This document shows, one piece after another, positions 48,196-60,566 of a stretch of DNA of 64,000 nt; the first letter of the stretch is position 1; every line of letters begins with the position of its first letter. Source of the stretch: Adiantum capillus-veneris (taxonomy: Eukaryota > Streptophyta > Polypodiopsida > Polypodiales > Pteridaceae). A model generated the notes under the pieces. That model was given only the letters and a program-made list of their open reading frames with translations, was not told the DNA's origin and ran no database searches. The translations under genes were made by a program, and so were the position numbers. The DNA is taken from NCBI GenBank assembly GCA_014529385.2, contig CM043968.1:23530513-23594512 (forward strand), read 5' to 3'.

Positions 48196-49804
48196 TGTCA
48201 CAAACTAATATTTAACTATAGCCAAATGATTTTCTTAGATTAAACTGATCATTTAATGTGGGAGACTAAACGGGAACAAGAAGTAGAATATAGACATGTG
48301 ATTTTAGATGTATCTCAGAACGGGACCAAAGGTAACGGGTCCAAATGGGAGATGGTCTATCAAAGAGAAGTTCCATTTAATGGGGCTTAAAAGACCTTAG
48401 GGTTAGCTTCATTAAATACCTCCAAAGGTTTGTGTGAAAGTCCTTAGACCTTAGGTTAAGCTAGGCCTATGCTTTAGGTGCTTGATGATTAAAGTGCATG
48501 ACATTCTTGATAACTAAGGTGCATGCTTAAGCTAGGCATGAGCTTGAAAAGTCACATCAATCCCTACAAGGAGGGGGCGAGCCCTTGAAGCTAGGGGCAT
48601 GAGAGAGAGAGAGCCCATACTCTTGCTAAGCTTGTACTTGTTGACCAAGGTGCTTGAGAAGCTTCCCGTGCTTGGAGGGTAAGGTGCTTGAGGGGCTTGA
48701 GTCAAAAAGGTGCCCTACAAAGGAGGGGGTGAGCCCCAAAGCTAGGGGAATGATTTGACCAACCCGTCACTCACCCAAAGGACACCCCTTCCTCAAGGGA
48801 TACAAGGACACATGTCAAGTTCTCCCTATGCTTAGCCACATGGGTTGCTTGAATCCTATTGGCTAGGTTAAAGAGGGGTCCAATAAGCATTTATTTAATT
48901 AATTAATTGTCTAAAGAATTTATCAAACCCTCTCTCTCAAGGGGGTAAGAAGGACACTTGTCCTAATGCTAGCGTGGTTTCTTGATATGACTAAAGCATG
49001 TGATTCACTAGGCTTGTAGGGGTCCAATCAAATTTCAGCTTAAGCTACAAGGAGGGGTTGACCAAGAGAAGCTAGGGGTGTTCTTGGGGGTTATACTCTC
49101 TCACACACACTCTCAAAAGCTCATTCTCACTTGGGCAAAGTGCAAGAACTCCAACTCCTTCTCCAAGCTTGTTGAGAAAAATTGCGAGCCTACACCAACA
49201 CTCTAGGCTATGGAATGCAAATCCAACCAAGATCCATGCTTCAATGTTTAAGCTTGCCATCTTCTCCATCTTCATTACTATGCCATTATGCTATGCTAAG
49301 CAAGAAGACCAATGATAGTGAGGAACTATTTCTTTCTCCTATGAATGTTTCTTCTTCCTTTTCCCTACCCTCATTCCTCGCTAGCTCTCTCCACCTTTGA
49401 AGGTGTTTGAGGCCTTAGGACTGAGGCCAAGGATGGTTAATGCTTTTACAAAGTTTATGCTATTCCAGTGATGCATGAAGCTTTCCATCTTCATTGCATC
49501 CCTAGGGCACAAGGAACACAAATATTGTATTATACCAAGTCTCTCTTGATGGAAGAATCTATAATACAAAAGCCTATTGGAGGGGGGACTGACTCCACAT
49601 AAATCCGATCCTCAACTGTTGTCAAGTTCTCTAATTCTCTCTCTTGAAAAAGTATTGTTCATGCCAAGTTAATTAAGTATAATAGTTGTGTTGCTACCGT
49701 TAATTAAGTTCACTCTCTATGTTCTCAAAGTAATCTCATAAAAATGCACACTATAAGTCTCTTAATTCTGCTATTCTCAATGTTCCTAGGCCATTTCCAT
49801 TACA
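48196..49804 (+). repeat. 1.6 kb LTR, plus orientation (5' LTR)
   Basis: 1609 bases, starting TGTCACAAAC and ending CCATTACA, inserted into the RT of the chromovirus. A Met-tRNA-type primer-binding site follows directly, so this is a 5' LTR of a plus-strand element, probably copia-type by its priming sequence. A reverse-oriented, diverged copy lies at 50249-51841. Internally there are gcttgaggggcttgag-like repeats and long coding-free stretches. The body of this element is missing or displaced. Confidence 0.8.
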
Positions 49805-49805
49805 T

Positions 49806-49818
49806 TGGTATCAGAGCT
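49806..49818 (+). other. Primer-binding site
   Basis: TGGTATCAGAGCT right after the LTR end, matching the initiator Met-tRNA type seen at 28930. Confidence 0.9.
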
Positions 49819-50248
49819 ATTGGTTTCTCTTTTCTTGCTTAAGAAGAGAGGTCCTTAACTTGTCCATGAAAGGTTGGACCTATTCATTGCAATAGGGTAA
49901 GTGGGACAGGGATCTATTATGTTGGTTGAAAAGGACTTAGTTTGAGGTACACCGTTGGGAACTCTAGTATTAATAATGGAGTCTCTCGGGGCTTGCCTTT
50001 GGCTTAACCATTATTCATCTACTAGCAAGGTCAACAGGAACCATAATCAACCGAGCAATGTTAGACCCTCTCCACTAGTCTTTGCAATCAACAATGTCTA
50101 AACCATGGGTGTGGATGCTTGAGAACTAATTTTCAAAGGTAAAGAAGAGTAGCGACTACAGTTTTGAGGGTACCAAAGCCCAAAGTAATTTATACATAAG
50201 TTTAATTAGCATGGCTTACAATCATCAAGAGAGTACAATGAACATTGA
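49819..50248. other. Short spacer between opposed LTRs
   Basis: About 430 bases without coding content. It starts as the leader of the left LTR's element. The right-hand LTR appears to have inserted into it, but no target duplication can be checked because the other end of that element is not visible. Confidence 0.5.
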
Positions 50249-51841
50249 TGTAATGGAATTGGCCTATTTAACTTGAGAGTAGCGGAAATTAATGAGAGTA
50301 CTTTTTGAGAAATGACTTTGTGAGCATAGCGGGTGAGCATAATTGAAGATAGCAACATAGTCATAGAAATTAGTTAACTTGGCATGAACAATACTTTTGC
50401 AAGAGAGAGAATTTAGAGAACATGACAACATTTGGGGACCGGATTTATGTGGAGCCGGTCCCCCCTCCAATAGCATTTGTATTATGATTTCTCCCATTAA
50501 GAGAGACTTGTTACAATACAATCTTTGTGTTCCTTGTGACCTAGGTGATGCAATGAAGATGGAAAGCTTCATGCATCACAAACATAACATAAACTTGAAG
50601 AAATATTTGACTATCCCAAGCCTTAGTCCCAAGACCTCAAACACCTTCGAAGGTGGAGAGAGCTAGCAGGGAATGAGGGTAGGGAAGAGGAAGAAGAAAT
50701 ATTTCATAAGAGAAAGAATTAGTTCCTCACTTATCATAACTCTTCTTGCTAGCATACATAATAGCATAGTAATGAATAAGAAGGAGATGGCAAGATTAAG
50801 CATTGAAGCATGGCTCTTGATTGGATTTGCACTCCATAGCCAAGAGTGTTGGTGTAGGCTCTCAACCTCTACTTTCTTGGAGAAGGAGAGGGAGCTCTTC
50901 CACTTTGCATAGCACACAATGAGAGTGTTTGTGAGTGTGCGTGGGTGAGTATACCCCCTAAGAAACCCCCTAGATTTCTTGGGTCGATCCCCTCTTGTAG
51001 CTCATGCTTGAAGCTCATTGGACCCCTCCAGGCCTAGCCAATCACAAGCAGGAGGCATTACAAGCAACAAGGGTAGCCTTGGGACAAGTGTCCCCCTTTC
51101 CCCTTTGAGAGAGAGGGCTTGATAAATGCAAAATAAATTAATTAAATGTCCTAAATTATCATTGGACCCCTTGGGTGGCCAACCAATAGGCTTCAGGCAC
51201 ACCATGAAGGCAACATGAGGAGGAACTTGACAAGTGTCCCTTTTGCTTTCTTTGTACCATGCATGCCTTGTGTGAGTGTGTGGGTGTTCTTTCTCATCCC
51301 CCCTCATGTAAGGATCGCCACCTCCTTGTAGGGATTGAATATTTGACTTTTTGACACCTCAAGTCCCTCATGCATAGGCCCAGTTCCCACCACAAGCTTG
51401 GCCCTTAAGCACTTTAAGCTTCGGCTGGGTTCTGACCTCAAGTGCAACCCTAGCATCTCAAGCATGTCAAGCATTTCAATCATCAAGCACCTCAAGCATC
51501 TCAAGCATCTCAAGCACCTCAATCATCAAGAACCTCAAGAACCTTAGTCATCAAGCATGACAAGCAGAACAAGCACCTCGAGCTGGGTCGGGTTCCCGCG
51601 CCTCAAGCTCAGCCCTAGCTTACGTAAGGTCAAAGGACTTTTACATACATTATTGGAGGTCTTCAATGAAGCTAACCCTAAGGTCTTATGCTCCATTGGT
51701 TAGCCTTGCTCTTTGATAGATCTATAAGCACATGTCTATATCTTAACCCTTGTTCCCATTTATTCTCCCACATTAAGTGATCAATTTAATATGACAAAAT
51801 CATTTGGGTTGGTTAGATTTTAGATATTAGATTTTATGACA
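50249..51841 (-). repeat. 1.6 kb LTR, minus orientation (3' LTR)
   Basis: 1593 bases. On the minus strand it starts TGTCATAAAATC and ends CCATTACA, matching 48196-49804 throughout with many differences. A polypurine tract lies just upstream on the minus strand, marking it as a 3' LTR of a minus-strand element whose body would lie at higher coordinates. Confidence 0.78.
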
Positions 51842-51855
51842 TTACCTCTCTCTTG
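51842..51855 (-). other. Polypurine tract
   Basis: Minus-strand CAAGAGAGAGGTAA next to the start of the 3' LTR at 51841. Confidence 0.75.
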
Positions 51856-52638
51856 AAATCATAGTCGTCCTTGACTATGAGGTAGAAGAGATAAAGTTGA
51901 TATGACTCATGGAAGGACTCACTCTTGCATGCATTGTGAAAATTCAACAAAGGAGGGGGCCACTAGAAGACTCTTGCAGGCATTAAAAACAGGCTTTTTG
52001 GTGAGATTTTTGGCACCTATGTCCAGTTGGAATTTGAAGAGGTGACTAAAAGACAAAACATAGCCCACAAGCTGAATAATCACCTCAAAGTTTTTCATAA
52101 TTTTTGGAGCTACTATCCATGAAATAGAAATTTTATGGTGAACCCCAATCTGTCCACTTTTTTCTCACAAGTCATCTCTAGTCTTCTCTTACTTTTTTTC
52201 ACACTTCCCTTCACACTTTCTATCACTTGAACTTGCACCTTCCATGGTTTCTTTCATCCTCTTCACCACTAATCTCCCCTCTCACCTCCATTAGCTCCCA
52301 TATGAACTCTACATGTATATACACCCTATCTATGTCTCTCTCTATTACCTCTAACTCATAATTTCGTCTTACCTCTTCTCTATGTGCATAAAATTCAGCA
52401 TGTAAGCCATGCTTAACCTCTACAAAATTGAGGATTCTCGTCACCAAATCATCAATTTCATAATTGGTGATCGACATCGGCAGCGAAGGTGTAAAGAAAA
52501 GAAGAGAAGAAGAAGAAGATTATCAGTCATTCTTGACAATGTACATAGGGTAAGTCTAAGCTTCTTCAAGGCTTCACCATCTCAAGGATTCCCACCTCAT
52601 TAACCGTCTCCTTTTACCATCAAAATCATTCTACCCAT
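51856..52638 (-). other. 3' internal region of the minus-strand LTR element
   Basis: Sequence upstream (minus strand) of the polypurine tract. It holds an 84-residue open stretch (52223-52477) rich in charged residues (EVRRNYELEVIERDIDRVY) with coiled-coil-like spacing but no recognisable domain. Readable blocks with stops follow down to the tract (YDFKRERGNV region). It could be the tail of the polyprotein or an extra ORF. It is cut at about 52639 by the next LTR. Confidence 0.4.
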
Positions 52639-53716
52639 TGTAAATTGTACCACTAACTTTTTAGTGATTACTAACACTAACCACTAATCTTGTTGTAAAA
52701 AATGCACCCTCTACTATCCACTAAAGTAGGCACTCCCAAGTTATTCACTCAAATATCTCTTCTTTCAACCTCAATAATTCTTTCTCCTTGAGCCCACATT
52801 CATGTGACTCAAAGGAAAATAGAGACCCAATCTCATTTGAAATTAAAAAATAAATGATAACCCATGTTACTCTTAATAAAATTGATTAGGTTTAATCCTA
52901 ATCGGGGCTTCCAAAAACCTATAAATAGAGCCCTTCTCTTCTTTGTAAGAAGGAGCCATGGCACACATAGCATAGCATGCTCCAACCCTAGTTGTGTGAG
53001 GAGATTGTAAGCTTTGAGAGATCTGTATCACATTATACTCATATGTGCATAGAGATGCTTTGAGGCCATTGAGAGGAAATTGAGTGATATCCTACTCTCC
53101 ATCACATTTGTAGCTTCCGCTTGCTCATAAATAAGATTGATAGTCTGGGGTGCAATTGTGTACAACGGCTACACCTGTTCTCTCCAAAATCTTCTCGACA
53201 ATTTGGCTCAATGGCTTGTATAAGGTAAACTTGTCCTCAAGATTATTTGTATGCTTCCATGCTTTGTGGTTTTAAGGGACTTGTTGAATTGTTTGCTTAG
53301 GACTATTTGTAATAGGGTGATATGGTGAGAGGACTCCCATAACCCTAAGACAATGGTAAAATGGCAACAATAAGATCAAGCCGTGTGTTGTCTCTCTACT
53401 TTTTTAAGCTTGAAAGCATCTAATCTTTTATGCGAGGATCTAGTTGTTCAAGTTTATTTGTACTCTCTACCTTACTCTCTTCCAAATCCCTACGGTTGTG
53501 AAGGACTGTGTTTGGTGTGTTTGTGTGGCAATTTTGCATTCTTCTCTTGCACATTGGGCTACATACTATTTGCGTCCTAGTTTGCATCCATAACTAGGCT
53601 GTGGGTTTGTTGTTGTCTTGTGTGCTTGTAGTCGCCCCAACCCCAATTGAGCAGCACAAGAGCTTTGAGGAGTGTTTAGAGGTCGCTTCTCTTGTTTTCC
53701 TTCCGGGACTGCTTCA
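52639..53716 (+). repeat. 5' LTR of a plus-strand gypsy element
   Basis: The right edge (terminal TTCA at 53713-53716) is supported by the primer-binding site that follows; the left edge (TG at 52639) is a guess. Promoter-like features fit an LTR: TATA box ctataaatag at 52919-52928, and a transcribed region of about 800 bases after it. Confidence 0.6.
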
Positions 53717-53720
53717 ATTT

Positions 53721-53736
53721 TGGTGCCTCCACTGAG
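53721..53736 (+). other. Primer-binding site of the plus-strand gypsy
   Basis: TGGTGCCTCCACTGAG four bases after the LTR end. TGG start and position suit a tRNA primer site; the tRNA was not identified. Confidence 0.6.
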
Positions 53737-54314
53737 AAAGCTTGTGTATGTTTTTTTGTAGGTTTAACCTTTAGACTAGTCAAGTAGTTGCATGAATCAT
53801 GAGAATTTGTATGATCCTTTCATTCCCATTGCAAGGAAAAAGGTACACATAATTGTTAGTAGTAAGTTGGAATTTCAACGTGTAATTCGTAGAATTTTAG
53901 GTCCTCTTAGGTTAGCTAAGATAAACTCTTCAGTAAATCCTTTTATCTTGCCTCTCATTAGGTACGACCTTAGTTTGGATATCTATATTTTGTTTTGTTT
54001 TAAGAAGTAGGTCATGCATAGACCATGGATAATGGGCCAGGAATAGAGGTTTTCCCCTCTCATTTCACACCACACATTAGAATAAATTAATAGAAAGATC
54101 CATTTTTAACAGCTATGATGTTCATATTTGGTGCCCAAAGAGTAGGAAATTCTTGCATCACCAAACCCTGTCATCCTGCCTCTTGTTGACTATCATAGAT
54201 CATTTGATGTGCATATTTTTATTTTATTGTAGAATAAATTTGCAATTTAGAAAACACTATTGTATAAATCCTTTTAAGAAAGAAAAAAATGTGTTGTCAC
54301 TTTGAAATTGATTC

Positions 54315-54840
54315 AATGGAGGCCCAACACCAAATCTCAGGATATCCTCTCTTTTTTGGAGATCCCGACGAGGATGCCGAGCTATTTGTAGAAAATTTCA
54401 AAATGGCTTGCCAAAGAGAGTGAGTGATAGGAGATGATGAATACCTACAAATGTTTGAAGTGGTCCTTAGGCAAGATGCTACAACTTGGTTTGACTCTCT
54501 ATCTTAGGAAGTGAAGGAAAACTATAAGGAAATCATTGATCATTTCAAGTGATACTTCTTTGACCCCCAAAACACTCAAAAGCTATGGCAAGGCATCGTT
54601 TCTCATAAGCAAAAAGACTTGAATGACTACTACATGTACAAACAAGAGTTTCTACATCTTTGGGATGTATGGGTGAGAAATGTTTCTAACCCTGGTGATG
54701 GTGCAGAGTTCCTAAAAAAGGAGAGGTTCAGAGCCGGTCTCTTTCATGCACTCAAGATATAAGTTGAAGTGGGTGCACCTGCTACCTTTGATGTAGCTGA
54801 AACTAGGGCTGTTGAGAAGTATAGAAAACTGTGGGACAGG
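54315..54840 (+). pseudogene. Ty3/gypsy gag fragment
   Basis: Plus-strand frame with several stops, reading from about 54315: GDPDEDAELFVENFKMACQ, DEYLQMFEVVLRQDATTWF, then YKEIIDHFK, LNDYYMYKQEFLHLWDVW and VAETRAVEKYRKLWD. The W-F and 'Y...F..L' pattern is that of the retrotransposon gag (capsid) domain. It lies about 580 bases after the primer-binding site at 53721, as expected for a gag start. Stops at 54420 (TGA), 54507 (TAG), 54550 (TGA) and 54759 (TAA) show decay. The coding ends where the LTR of the minus-strand gypsy begins. Confidence 0.75.
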
Positions 54841-55741
54841 TGTCTAACCTCACTCCTATCTTATTGCAGACATAGCGAGAACCACAAATATAATTGTCAA
54901 TCCATGGGACGAAGCTGACTTGACTAGTGCATAGAGGCTACCATAGGTTGTCAGTCTCTTGAAAAACAACAAACAACTCGCATCTAAGTACTCAAGCTAC
55001 ACTCAAATGACTGAAATCACCAAAAGCTAATCGCTCATTGGCATACAAATCACGTCCGTTACAGCATCAAACGACATCCAAACGTTACGAAACTTCTAGG
55101 ACATGTCTATAAGACCTAAGCACACATGCTTATGGTTTCAAATCTCACTTTAGGTCAAGTGCAAAAATCATGATTATTAACAGCAGTGAGTTTTTGACCT
55201 AGTCGTTTTTGATTGAGAATGCATCTAGATGCTTAGCAATGGTGCCCCAATACTCCACCTATACTTAGTTTTTGATTTTAAAGCTTAAATTACTACTTAT
55301 AATGAAATCAGGCCGTGGGTCGACAACGCCAAAAGCTACGGATTACCATGAAATACTTACATCAATGGGTAGAGCTCTTACCCGCGGTTGCAATGCAATA
55401 GACTGCACTACAATGAGACAACCAAGAAGGGAGTAGGAAGCGTGAGAAGGAGAGAAGTGAGCGTTGTTAGCTCACGCTGTATTTTATTATCCAAAAACTT
55501 CTCAAAAACTTACAAAAATTGGCTTTTATACCTTAGCCAAGGTTTTTGTGGTCAAAACTACTAGTCTGGGAGCTCTAACTAAAGACAGGTTGATATAATT
55601 TGGACGCTTGTAGCCTCGACTCATCAATTATACTATTTATCTAGAAAGTAGGAGTTACAATATTCCCGATTCATCAAAATAATAAGTGTTTTTACAATGA
55701 AAGCTCCGAAAAATGTTATTTGAGTTAGCTTGCTGCTAACA
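54841..55741 (-). repeat. 3' LTR of the minus-strand chimeric gypsy
   Basis: The start (minus strand TGTTAGCAGCAAG at 55741) is well supported by a long polypurine tract directly upstream. The end is inferred at 54841, where the minus strand ends TTAGACA and the plus-strand gag stops, giving about 900 bases. Inside are a TATA box (minus strand ggtataaaagcc at about 55520-55531) and, about 40 bases downstream, a poly(A)-signal-like aataaa. The partner 5' LTR lies beyond the window. Confidence 0.65.
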
Positions 55742-55756
55742 TTCTCCCCCTCCTCG
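55742..55756 (-). other. Polypurine tract
   Basis: Minus-strand CGAGGAGGGGGAGAA immediately before the LTR start TGTTAGC. Confidence 0.88.
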
Positions 55757-58228
55757 ACTGTGTTGTCCCTTGACACAGCTTCATGGGCTGAATTAGTCTT
55801 ATGGGTTGACGGTTGGCGAGGCGGTCTTTAAGTGCATGTAAAGCTTCATATCTGATTCTTCTCTCTTTGTTAGGACCCTGCAGGAATTGCATGGTGACTC
55901 TGTTTTTAAGCTCAATGGCTGAATAGCCAACAAATTTGGTTGTGAGGTTGCTTATCAATTGGCCCAAATATCTTCGTTCGCTAAGTGAAGAAACCTGTAT
56001 ATAATGCTTCCTCAAACGCCAACATATTGCTTGAGGGCAAAAACATGCGTCGGGCATAGAAGTAGTGAAGGACTTCTTCGGAAGGCTAGCCACTTAAGTC
56101 ATAGCAGAGACCCTTATTGCCTTTCGAGGAACGACATCCATGGTGCTCCTGCTTGCTCTGGCTCATGAAAAGCCTAAATACATGTGAGCAACATTCTTCA
56201 AATCTTGTATAGCATGGCACATGAGAGGTCAGGGAGGCTTTTGAAGAAAGTCATGGTGCCTGACCGTAAGGGTTTTCACCATGTATTCCTCTGTTGGTGT
56301 TCCATGCTTTGGAGCTGGCAAACGTGGGTAGTTCAGCCATGTAGGCCGCTTCTTTCTCAGTGCTTCATATGCTTGCCATGTCCTTACCCTTGGTACATGA
56401 CATAATGTTGGGCATTTTTGTAGTGCGGCAGGTGCTCTTGTGAAAAGAATCAGATATCTTCGATTCTTGTTCAACTAGCTCTTTCTCCACTTGGGGTGGA
56501 CATCCTCTGTGCCTTCTATCTGCATATCCTTGTATAGTCTTTCTTTTACCTGTATTAGCTCTACTTTGATCAAAGGGTATGGCAATGATTGTTGATGCCA
56601 TTGTGCATTGATTTGGTTGGGAGTGAGTTGAGTGACATTGATTGAGTGGAGAACTCTCAACTCCCAATCCATCGCTGCTTTCCATTCCGCATCTGTCTCC
56701 CGAGAAACCTGTTCCTTTAGTGCATCTTCCTCAACTTTAGACAGTTGGGCCATGGGCACTGGGCCATGGGCACTTGCTCAACATCAATCAGTGGTACCTG
56801 AAAATCCTCAATTCCTTCTAGCGCTTTTGTCGGTTGTGTTTCCATCTGAGCAAAAGAGAATAAGGGAATTTTGATAGTTGGTTGCTCTGAGGGGCCTGCT
56901 TCTTTTTCTGTCTCTGGTTGTCTCTCTCATAGCAACAACTGATTGACTCTCTTTAGTTCAGCTATCTCTTTAAGCAGTTGTTCTTCTCGTTGGACCCGCA
57001 TCAGTGCAAGGTCTCTTCTCTATGATTGCTCTAGCTTTAGCTCTAGCTCGAGTTCCTTGTTTTTCTTTCCCAAAGTCTTAGAGACTTCATCTATACCTTC
57101 TATTGAAGCAACGTCAGAATTTTCTCTTATCTGTCTCCAAAAAGCTGCTTGATCATTGATCCTTTGCTACATTGACCTGCACTTGGATCTTCTGTACTGA
57201 CAGAGTTGTGGTTAGGAGTTCATTTGTTACCTCTGTCAGTTGTTGATCTTTGGTCTTGTAGGCATCGGATAACTTGGTGAGAAGTTCTCCCAGCTTCTCC
57301 ATTTCTTTCTACTGCTTCTCTTTGGCCAGTTGGTGCTGTTCTACCTCATCCTTCAATTCTGGCCCTCCTCTCCTCATTGTCCAAGCTCTCACTACTATGA
57401 GCTTTGTGGAGCTTTCGGCAGATTCTTCATCTGACTTATAAAATCTCTCTTTGATGAACGTGTGGGTCTGGGAGAAGGTTGCGCAGACACAATCCATGTG
57501 TTCTGATCTGGGGTTGGTAGAAAATTGTCGGCCATGCCAATAGCATGATACTCTATTCTCGTCAGCACTTCAGGCGCTACCAGATAGATGATTTTACCTT
57601 TTTTCCTGGTGCCTTTCAGCGTTGTCAGCATATACTACGCATGATCAATTGGTTGCTTGGTTGTCGACTTCAACACTTGGGTGAAGGTAGTTGCAACCGC
57701 ATGATTTGGGGTGGTGAACCGTGGTGGTCTCTTTGCTAAAAAGTGGAAGTGTTGATGGTATAGATGTGCTGGTTCTTCCATTTGCCTTTGAATGAGGTCG
57801 ACAAAAGGTGCATCAACAGTCTCCTTGGTGAATGTGCCTGCTCTCTTTCTGTCTTGGGCCCGCATTGTCATCCCTTCAGTAGGCAACTTCAGTGCCTCGG
57901 CCACAATCTCTTTTGTGATAACGACTTCTACTTTCTGCCCTTGTTGGTCGGTGATTGGGGCTGATCCATCCTCTTTGATAGTAGACAATAAGTCATAGGC
58001 TTTTTGGAAATCTACGCTGCACGATTCCTGGTCGTAGAAGTCCTTGAGGCCCATCCTTCTATTGGCTTCTTTTGTGTCTGGCTTGGAAACTACACCATAT
58101 ATCTCCTTTGGTAGCATTTGCAGCTCCACTTGGTGTCCTTCTTCGCTGTTGAGCCTGCCTGTGAAAACCGTGGTGTTGTTTTCTTCAAGCTGTTCTCTTG
58201 ACAAATATGTTGCCTTGACCCTCTTCAC
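55757..58228 (-). pseudogene. Extra ORF of the gypsy element, coiled-coil type
   Basis: Minus-strand coding region between pol and the polypurine tract, broken by stops and frameshifts. It starts with a 197-residue stretch (57635-58228; MKRVKATYLSREQLEENN, KEIYGVVSKPDTKEANRRMG). An in-frame TAG (57632-57634) leads into a further 78 residues (57395-57631). A Leu/Lys/Glu-rich coiled-coil stretch follows (about 57160-57310: MEKLGELLTKLSDAYKTKDQ), then 56475-56759 (VSRETDAEWKAAMDWELRVL), then a tail ending close to the polypurine tract. I recognise no domain. Extra ORFs in this position are known in some plant Ty3/gypsy lineages, so I infer an accessory protein of the element; a captured plant gene is the alternative. 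Confidence 0.55.
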
Positions 58229-60560
58229 TCAACTTGGATCTAGCTGGTAGGGTGGCAGCTCTTGCAGATTTTATTTCTGGGACACCCTTTTCTTGGCCTT
58301 CTCAACAGCTTGCATTGCTCCTGTTAGGGGAATACAGTGCCAAAGTTAGAAAATATTGCAGACTCTGCTCTGAAATGCCCTTGAGTCTGAATTGTTGACA
58401 CATTGAGTCCAATTTGCTTCAAATCAATTTTGGAGCATGCATAGATGCTTAAAAACATGTAAAGATCAAAATCATACAGTTCAAGCAAAAAATTACAACA
58501 AAAAAGTAAATAATCGCGATTATTTACAGCTGAAAATTCTTTCCAACCTTTTGCATTTTTGACATGATAGGCTTGAAATATATATCATTTAGGTGCTCTG
58601 AGTGAAGCGTGGGCTCAATTGAGTGCACTGGGTGAAAATGGTGCCAGATTTAGGCTTTCGATCTCAAAAACAGTAGATATAAAGGGATTTTAAGTTTTTG
58701 AGATCCAAACATGCTCAAATTTTGTCAGTGGACTTGGGACATCATGTGCTTTGGTCCCAGAGGGTCAAAGTTGCAAATTTTTCCCATTTTGGCAAGAAAG
58801 TAAATAATCGCCATTATTAATTTTTTTTAATCAAAATGTACATTTTTTGGTGCAACTTGGTTCTAGGCATGATGTAGACTCTGTGTATGAGATATGGGGT
58901 GATTTAAATCAAAAAATATGATAGATAACATCAAAATTGGCTTGGAAATGCGTTTTTTGACAATTTCCAAGTTTTTCTTGATTATTTTGGCTCATACTTG
59001 AAATGTGGCAGGTAATAGATGTGTGCAAGTGATAGATTTTCTCTTTTTGTTGATGTAGCTATTATTGCTAGTTTCTTGTTTTTAAGTGAAGGTACCATTT
59101 TCAAGCAAAAAAAGTACAAAAGTAAATAATCGCAAATATTTACAACAGTCATTTTGTTTGCAAAACTTGACAATTTTTTGACCTAAACATATTCAATACA
59201 TCTAAAACCAGTCCTAAATTGAATTTGGTAAAGTTTTGTCGTGTCGGCATCACTTCATGCTTTGTCGACTCTGAAATCACCAATTTTTGTGACTAGATGG
59301 CCTGTGGAGTTGGTTAGTCACTTTTGAAGCTATGGACTTGTCCGCTACATAGTCTTGAAGCTACCCATCCAATTTTGGCTTATTTGGAATCAGTTTACTT
59401 CATATGTGAAATTTGATGCTTTGTAGCCTTTGAGCTGTTTTTTGCTATTCAAGAGCTTGCCTTGACTGTTTTCATAAAACCATCCATGTACATTGTGTAT
59501 AGACCTAGTCTATAAGGCGTATGTGGAGTCAGAATCCAATTCTGTCATCTGGCAAAAACCTAGATTTTCTACTTGGGACCCCCCTTGATCCGACTGAATG
59601 GTCATCTGGTGATATAGAAGCCTTCTATTATATAGGGGCATGCTACAGTTCAAGTCTTGTCCAATTTGGTTGAGCTGTGAGACAGGCCGCTATGGTAAAT
59701 TTTAGGTCGTAGGACTTCATGCACTGCTGGGTTTCTAGGGTTTTTTCCTTGAGCCTAGACTTGCTATCGACCATATAGAATTGATCATTCATAAGCATAG
59801 AACTTAACCCTCATATCTTATGTGAGACAGCGTTGTAAACGGGTGACTGTGGACTCCGGAAATCCCGCGCCAAGAAGGTAGAGAGCTCTCTTCTCCAAAG
59901 GTGACTAGTGGAAATGAGGTGATTTTGGGCTACCTTGGATATCTATACTCGGACTTCCCAAACTATTTTCCCCCAAATTTCCCTGTTAGTCCTATTAGGC
60001 CGTGAAATCTATGTTAGACTCAAAAATTCCTTCCATCGGATTGCGGTAGCTCATTCTGCAAGAATTTGCGAAAGTAGGCCTTGGCAGCCTAATTTAGGCT
60101 TCCCGCTCTCATCTGTCGATTTGATTGAAATTTTTTGTGCCTGTCTGCCTTGTCCTTCTGATCATCAACGTATCTTTAGTTTTTTCCTATGAGCTCATTT
60201 ACTATTTATCATTAATTTTTGACATGTTTATTGAAAAAATCAAAGAAAATAATAAAATGCGCTAAAAAAGAAAAGTGAAAAATCAATAGTTTGGAAAATT
60301 CATTGAGAAAGACTGGTTTATTGTTTTTTGGTGGATTTCTCCAGTTTTAAGTCCCAATATATGGAAAAATGATGAAAATAACAAAAAAAGATCATTTTTT
60401 GATGATTTTTTGATAGTATATACACTATTTACACTCATCGAGGAGATGTTATCCATTAAATTTCCCTTGTTGATGATTTTGTAAGGGCATTATTAGGTAA
60501 TTTTGCAAAAAATCACACGTTAACATTAAATTTTTTCCTCCCTCTTCAAACATTGCCCTT
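58229..60560. other. AT-rich non-coding region within the chimeric gypsy
   Basis: About 2.3 kb with no coherent frame. The phrase 'aaaagtaaataatcgc' with 'attatttac' recurs at about 58505, 58797 and 59120, suggesting an old internal repeat. It separates the protease-like segment from the extra ORF and may contain another element's remains. Confidence 0.45.
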
Positions 60561-60566
60561 AATTAC

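Noticed and set aside
49072-50917. Matching short open frames on opposite strands at 49072-49569 and 50397-50912
   Set aside because: The similarity is due to the two inverted LTR copies; LTRs are non-coding and the frames are not kept across the arms.
55360-55420. Possible tRNA gene near 'gggtagagctcttacccgcggttgcaatgc'
   Set aside because: There is no acceptor stem, no B-box match and no cloverleaf. The segment lies within a probable LTR.
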